Below, one piece after another: positions 26,801-34,240 of a stretch of 64,000 nucleotides of DNA. The first letter of the stretch is position 1. The number at the start of each line of letters is the position of its first letter. This DNA comes from Babylonia areolata (taxonomy: Eukaryota > Mollusca > Gastropoda > Neogastropoda > Buccinidae), in the NCBI RefSeq assembly GCF_041734735.1, contig NC_134898.1:43877797-43941796 (forward strand), written 5' to 3'. The position numbers and the translations under genes were made by a program. A model generated the notes under the pieces. That model was not told the origin of the DNA. It saw only the letters and a program-made list of their open reading frames with translations, and searched no databases.

Positions 26801-29800
26801 AGTCGTATCTTGGCCACTATCTTGACTGCTCCCTTTATTTTCTATCAAATTGTCCTATAAATGTTCACCACTGTCTTCTCCTTCGAATTTATGCTTTAAT
26901 TCTTTCTGAGCATCAGCTAAAGAAAGTAATTTTGGTTGATTTAGTTCGCCACATTTGCATGTCTTGAGCATGGAGTCAGTCCGACATTTTGTTGAGCGAG
27001 CGAGGAGAGGAGCAAGGTAAAGACTGCGGCCAGTAACCCAACCAAAACGTTCAAATAAAGGACTGCCTTATGACGCAAATGGTGTTTCTAGCTATGAATA
27101 GAATCTAGAAAGATTCCCCAAGCTAAAGCTACCAGCATTTTTGTCAACGAACTGAATGCAAAGTAGGGAAAAGTCAGAATATTTCGATGACAAGTTATCT
27201 CGTCATTGTGGCAGCGAAGCGTACATGCTTTCCATGACGAGTTATCTCGTCATATAGGCAGCCTTGGCGTTAATTTTAGAGAACCAATGGATAATTTTTC
27301 TTACAGCATTTTCATCTTCCGCCCACCACACATCACAAAACTAAAAATCACAACGGAACGGACTCCAATGTCATTCCACTTTAACAACAACCAAACAAGT
27401 TTGTATCAGACAATCGATCTCCATGGATGAAGAGCCAAGAATGAAATGTCGAAAACAGTGCTGTCTCCGAAGAGGACAGAGAACATAATTTTCAGCTGAA
27501 ATGGCTAAAACTTAAAAAGAAATTCCAAGGCTGACAGTCCAATGCGAAAACATCCCAAAGGCAGTGTTTTATCAAGTGAAAGGGAAAACTTGTTTTTATA
27601 TTTGTATTACTCTATCACAACTGATTTCTCTGTGTGAAATTCAGGCTGCTCTCCCCAGGGAGAGCGCATCGCCACACTGAAGGTGTCACCAATTTTTTAA
27701 TTTTTTCCTGCCTACAATTTTATTTGTTTTCCAATCGAAGTGGATTTTTCTACATAATTTTGCCAGGGACAACCCTCTTGTTGCCATGTGTTCTTTTACG
27801 TGTGCTAAATGCATGCTGCACACTGGACCTCGGTTTATCATCTCATCCAAATGACTAGCCATAGCGTCCAGACCACCACCCAAGGTCTAGTGGAGGGGGA
27901 GAAAATGCTGGCGACTGACTGTGTGATTTGAACCAGTGCACTAAGACTTTTTCGCTTTCTAGGCAGACGCTTTACCTCTCGGCCAACACTCCACTCCTGT
28001 TCAAAACAACATTCATTTTTTGTGAAACGCAATAAAACACCCATCAGTTAAAGAAAAGGGTTTGGTGAAACCACAGACTTGCGCAATATCATTTCATCTC
28101 TGTATCTATTAACTTGGATGTCTTTCCTTTTCAACATCATGGCGTGAGGTGACTGTGACTGAGAAACAGCAGCCAGTGCAACTGACATCATGGCACTTGC
28201 CAACAAACATGGTCAAGTTGGTACACTCAAAATTTTCTAATTATGTGGGACATGCTGTAGAATTCCGTGTTTCCAGGACACCTTTTAAATTCTCAGATGG
28301 TAGGCATGTCTGGAGGGCTAAGCCCGAAAAGCTGAATGTTTTTCTTTTTCGATTTATTTTCTAACATAAAGTTTCATTTAAAAACATAATAAAATACATT
28401 ACCTTTCTGTCTTTCATCTGTCAATAAATGTTCTGTCTTTTCAATCTAAAGAACGTTCCCATGAGCAGCAGATCACATGAAGCACTTGTTCAGGTGTTGA
28501 ATTCATTCGTTTAGTTAGCAGTGTGGTTTGTTTGACATTTTCAAAATCTTAATAATCTTATATTTCATCTCTTATATTCCTGCATTATATCATTCTCTCT
28601 CTTAGCCAGATCAAAAATGTGGTGTTAAGCTGACTCAGGTGGTCTTCAACTCATCAACCATCCCACCAACAAACTATTGAACTTTCAAGAATAGAGAAAA
28701 GTCTCACCCTAATCCCAATTCTCTTTTATTCAACAGATTCATGCACAAAGCGTCAATCTCAAGAGTGACCTCTGAGACCCACTCTGAGGCTAAATGCCAT
28801 GCCTGATAAAATTTACAAAGAACATGTGAACAGGCCCGTGTGACCCAGACCATTTCAACACAGAATGCAGAGATTCTGGTCAACAGCACCAGAAGTGCAG
28901 GTTCCACAATGACACGTACCTCATGACCAGCTCCTGGTTGAGGTTGTGTCCATCCAGGTGGGGGTCCTCCATACTTCCTCTGGCCGGATGTCACATCCAG
29001 TTCATAGCCAGTCCGCTTCAATATTTCCTGAAGGATTGTCCTCAATATTACTGCATTAACTAGGGAACTGTCATGTATATATCAATACAAATATACTCCA
29101 AAATTTTACCAACATCATTTATAATCGTGCATCTGAATACAAATATACTCTAAAATGTGACCCACATTCATAAATCTAAGGAATCTGAAAAAGTACTGAC
29201 CACTTCAGTACACGCAATCAGACACACAACAGCATAAATTATGCATATCCAATAAGACAGTTCAATTTTTCTTTATCTCAAAATTACAAGATTGATGATC
29301 ATAATCACTGTCAGACCAAATTTTCAAACCATACCTAAAATCTCGCATTTATTTCCCATAGAGATGGTCAACAATACGCATAAAAAGTAAACTTAATGCT
29401 TTGGGACAAGATACCAATCACTAAATATGCAGGAAACAAGGTGACAGCTAGCCAGTCACGGAGTTAGTGACAAATAAATTATTCCAAAATTAAGTTTTTC
29501 TTAAATGCATTGACCAGGAACACACCTGCAGTTTGGTTTCATCTGGTCCCTTGCCTTGGGCAGCACCTCCAGTGGCCTTGTTCTTTTTTAGATTCTTCAT
29601 CTTGTTGCACAGAAATGCACTCTTGTTCCCCACGTGCTGAAGTCCAGGCTCACAGAATTCTTTCAACACTTCCAATGCGTCGCTGGAATTGTACTCTTTC
29701 AGAGCATCTAGTGCCCGTTCATCCAACTCCGAGTGTGACAGCTTGCCTACACATAAAAAATAAACTCTTGATCTTTAGTAGCAGTAACTGAGTAAGTTTA

Positions 29801-30520
29801 ATAATAAACTATCAAAAGTAATACTCATTACTGAAAAGTACAAATAAATTTACTGATACTTATCACTGTTTACCATTTTATATCATCCAAACTATTCCTA
29901 ATTTTAGTATTTCTTATATCAAGAAAAACAAAACAAAAAAATCATTAATCAATAAAATGTTTCAAATAAATGTGATATATTTTGTAAACTCTTCAACTGG
30001 TCTCAAGAACTGTTCTATCCCCAACATCTGTAAAAACTCTACCACCTGTCCCACCCCAAGAAAAAGAACCCAGCTGCACTTATTAACTTGTGCACTAGTG
30101 GGTCACGGTTAAGTATGTGTAATTAAACTGTCCTTTTGCCTAGCTTTGAAAAAAATGTTCTCTGCCAACTATTGTCTTTCACTGACCAACACACTGACCC
30201 TCTTCAGTTTTCCCACAAACCACGCAGAAGTACTGACGACGCTATCTTAACTCTCCTCCACAATGCTTTTAATCATTTAAATAACACAGGACCTTTTATT
30301 CACATTCTTTTTATAGATTTTTCCTCTGCTTTTAATACAACCTCATCTCCTAGCACTGAAACTGATCAACTAAAATGTTGATCCTAAGCTCATTCTGTGG
30401 ATAGTCAACTTCCTACTCAACAGAACTCCGTCCATTCCCAGTCTGTAAGCTCTGCTCAATGTTCCACATCTACTGGTGCACCTCAAGGCACTTGCTCACG
30501 TGTCTATGTGTGTGTCTTTG

Positions 30521-30570
<50 letters not shown>

Positions 30571-33500
30571 AGTGTAAGGGTGTATGTATAATTTTGTGAG
30601 TAGGTATGACAGTGGACATGCTAAGAAGTTTATAGCAACTATTGTTCCACCTTTTTTAAGTATACATGTGATTACTCTGTAACTGATGTGTAAGATAGTA
30701 TGTTACGCTCATATATTCAGAATAATGTTCATTAATTCTTTCAGCTTTTACATTAAAACATTACCTGCAGTGTGTGGATTGAATCTGTGAAACAGAGTAT
30801 ACAATATTTTACATTCATATTCATAATATCTGATTTTTTTTTCAATTAAGTTTCCAAGTTGTTTGCTTGTTTATGTTGTGATAATGCACATGACCAAATT
30901 TCACTAATCTGAGATAATAAAGTTACTCTTAATAAAGTCTTATCTTTTTTCTAATAATGTAATATGTTAAGCTCTTAAGTTAACACACATTGTTTTGTTT
31001 TTTTGTGTGGTTTTTTTTCCAGCAAAATACAGATGATTCCGAGCTGAAGATTAACGTTAAACTTGACATTCTTTGTCCTCGATATCAACTCAACACATCA
31101 AGATAAAGTACCTCAAGATTTTATATCTATCCATTGCTTCATATATGTTACATTTCCAAAGTCAATATAATTTTTCTGGCGATTCACTTTTCAGAATGGG
31201 GTAGGCACAATCATAGCACATGTATGAAATAATGTCCCTCTGGCCAACGCTGTTGACTACGATGTGAAGATGCCAAACAGACTGCATAAAGTGAAGACCA
31301 GAAATATTTTTACAAAAGATCCACAATCTAGATATGGTGCATTTTGCTTTGGAAAGACAAGTGGGCACAAATCCATATAATAATAAAGCTTGGAAGTGAT
31401 ATTATCTTTTTTTTTTTTAACAAACGCCAGAAGCAGTGAGTACATCTGGATGAAGTCTCAAACTTTTTCGCTTAATCTGATATTAAACCTTCCCTTTTAT
31501 GCAGAAAATACGTGCAAACCTTTAAATCGTTTCAAAAATTAGTTAAACTATCAAGAACAAATAGATTTAAAAAAGACAATTCAGTCAAGATCAAACAGAA
31601 TGTCAATGTGGAGACTTTTGGGAAAACACACAATAGACCACCTGAGAGTTCCATGGCCATCTTGGATCTTGCGAATGCACATGATAGTTTTGATACATCT
31701 GACTTTCAATCGAAACTGCTAGAAATGCCAAAGGCAAGCAACACTGACAATAGCAGCAAGCACATGCTTTCCTCTATTTCTTCAGCTGACAGCTTCTATT
31801 GCTTAACCAATCTCTGTACAATGAAGTGCACTGTTTTTTCTTTTCTTTTTTTTTTAAATATATAAAGCAACAAGTCAAAAAAGAAGCCTGCTGTTTCACC
31901 GTCCTGCCTCTCTTGATCACCGCTGTTGCTCGCTAGTTTGGAGAACCAATCAACTTCGAGAGCACAGATCATATGACGCACCTCTATAAGTCATGTAAGC
32001 ATGGAACTCCAGCAGTCTAACCATGTTTTAGACTTCCACAATCTAAACACTACTATTGGAACATTAGTGAGTGAAAATCAGAAAAAAAGAAAATAATCAC
32101 CTGTCTGATATATTCTGACAAGCTCCTTTGCCACCACACTGCTTATTCCATATTCTGTCAGTTTGTTAAAGTTTTCCAGGTCTTCACCTTGCAGCTCATC
32201 TTCCGTGAGAAGCTGCTCTTCTGTGGCCTGATCCACAGGTTCATCACCATTTTGAGATGTCATCTGAAACAAAATGCACATTCCCAGAAGTGAGAACTCT
32301 ATCCATTCATGAAGTAACTGGGCATCAATTAGGTAGCGGCAGCCCCCATCGCCAATGCCGGGAAACCTATGAACGCCTAAAAAATTGACTAATTTTGAAG
32401 TGCATTTTCTCAAATTTGATTTCATTTTGTGAAAAACTATCCGACTGAAATAATTATTTATCATCTATATTTAAAATTTTTATTGTTTGCTTTATGCAAT
32501 GCGTGATTGAGTTCGCGGATAGAAGAAAAAGCGGTGTACTTTAACGCGAAACAGCAATCCTTGTTCAATGGCGGCCGGCGTCTTTCTGAGCACGACAAAG
32601 TTTCAACCACACAGTGAAAAAAACCGCATCCACTGCTTTCCATTCACTGGTTACTGTTTGAAAAACTGGGAGCTGTGAAAGGCGAAAGTTCAAGAACTTT
32701 CGTGCATTTTTTTCAAAGCCTTGGGCGAAGTAGGGTAGTTAGATCTAAGCACAAAGTCAGGGGAAATTTTTAGCTATCTTTCAACGCCTCGCGCAGTTCG
32801 AAAATGAAATTTGACCCTACGCGATACTGCATGAGCGGTAAAGAGCATTTTCTGCTGATTTCAATGGTATCCGAAACTAAGATTTTTGATCCATGCCCAA
32901 TTTGCTCAAGCGATTCAAAAGCAGGTACCCCACTTCATCAGTTGCATCGGCCCAATCAACATTCGACACAGGAGAGCGGCACTTCATCAAACACAAAAAT
33001 GGCCTTGTTACTCCATAAAATCTTAAGTTTCATCGGTAAGTTTTATATTATTTTTGAAAACGAATGTCTTTAGCACTTTCATGCACAATATTCTTTTGCA
33101 GAATAGACAGGGAAACCATTTTGAAATTCTTTTAATCAGGATTTTCGATGTCAGTAACTGAGCTGCTTAGATCTATTTCATCAGTGTTTTCGTAGTGTGA
33201 CACTGTTTCAATCAGAATACGATTTATTTTTTTCTGAGTAAAACAAACAAAAACTATTGATACAGAATGAAAACTGGACATGTTAAAAAGGAAACCATGA
33301 ATTCCCATTACAAATATTTGATTGATTTTTGCTTTAGTAAGCAAAATATTATCCGGGGCTAAAACCGGAAGTGCTCGGGACAGCATTGGTGTCATCTGCT
33401 ACAAATTCAGTGAGTGTTAAATAAGTGAGTAAAAAACTGTAATGTGGTTTCTTTTTAATTCAACATCACACAAAAGTCTGATATTCTAGTTGCATTTTGC

Positions 33501-33850
33501 TTCGATAGCTGTGAAACTTTATATTAATATATAGACATATAGATACTATGCTCTCACATTCCAGAAAGAACAAACACCAATTCATACTAACCCCTCTCCC
33601 CCCTCCTCCTCCCCCACGCCCCTCCTCCCTATTTGCTGGAGTTGAAAAGTCATTCCCCTCCCTTGTCTCCCCACCAATGGAAAGGAGAAGGGGGGGTGGG
33701 GGTGTCAATGGTTGTGGCAAACTTGGCATTGAGCCAAATCACTGACCACTTGCTGGGGCTGAGAATCCCTGACTGCTGACAGTGATATAACCCACCACCT
33801 CCTCCCTCCAGTCATCCCCCTTCCTCATTTCTTTCCTGTCAGTGGAGCAG

Positions 33851-33938
<88 letters not shown>

Positions 33939-34188
33939 AAGTTTGCATTTGCACATGCATGCTTGTGAGTATATGTATGAGTATGAAAAAAGTGTAATGT
34001 GAAGAGATATATGATTAATTTGAACAGTGCAGTCAACATCCTGTTTCTTCAAAAACTGAACACCAATTTTTAACAAACTAAAATTAGTAAAAAGAAAATC
34101 AGTACAATAACACCCACAGCCTGAGTTGTACATCAGGTTCAGTCAAACTATTTAACACTATCAGGAATCCAGCAATTAAGAGAGTATA

Positions 34189-34240
<52 letters not shown>

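Larger units (their letters stand above)
24935..28919 (-). other. Intron between exons 3 and 4 of the SYNCRIP homologue
   Basis: Nearly 4 kb, containing the 106-bp duplication, the TTAA-flanked element and the family C SINE listed separately. The open stretch at 25525-26118 (197 codons) has no recognisable protein signature, and I treat it as chance. Confidence 0.7.
29747..32100 (-). other. Intron between exons 1 and 2 of the SYNCRIP homologue
   Basis: Apart from the family D and LINE pieces it holds a (GT)n tract and a 117-codon plus-strand open frame at 31512-31865. That frame contains ILDLANAHDSFDTSDFQSKL, faintly like a decayed RT block (ILDLSKAFDTVDH), but too weakly to call. Confidence 0.6.

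Noticed and set aside
31512-31865. A 117-codon plus-strand frame
   Set aside because: One block faintly resembles a decayed reverse transcriptase motif, but the rest shows nothing; left unannotated as a gene.
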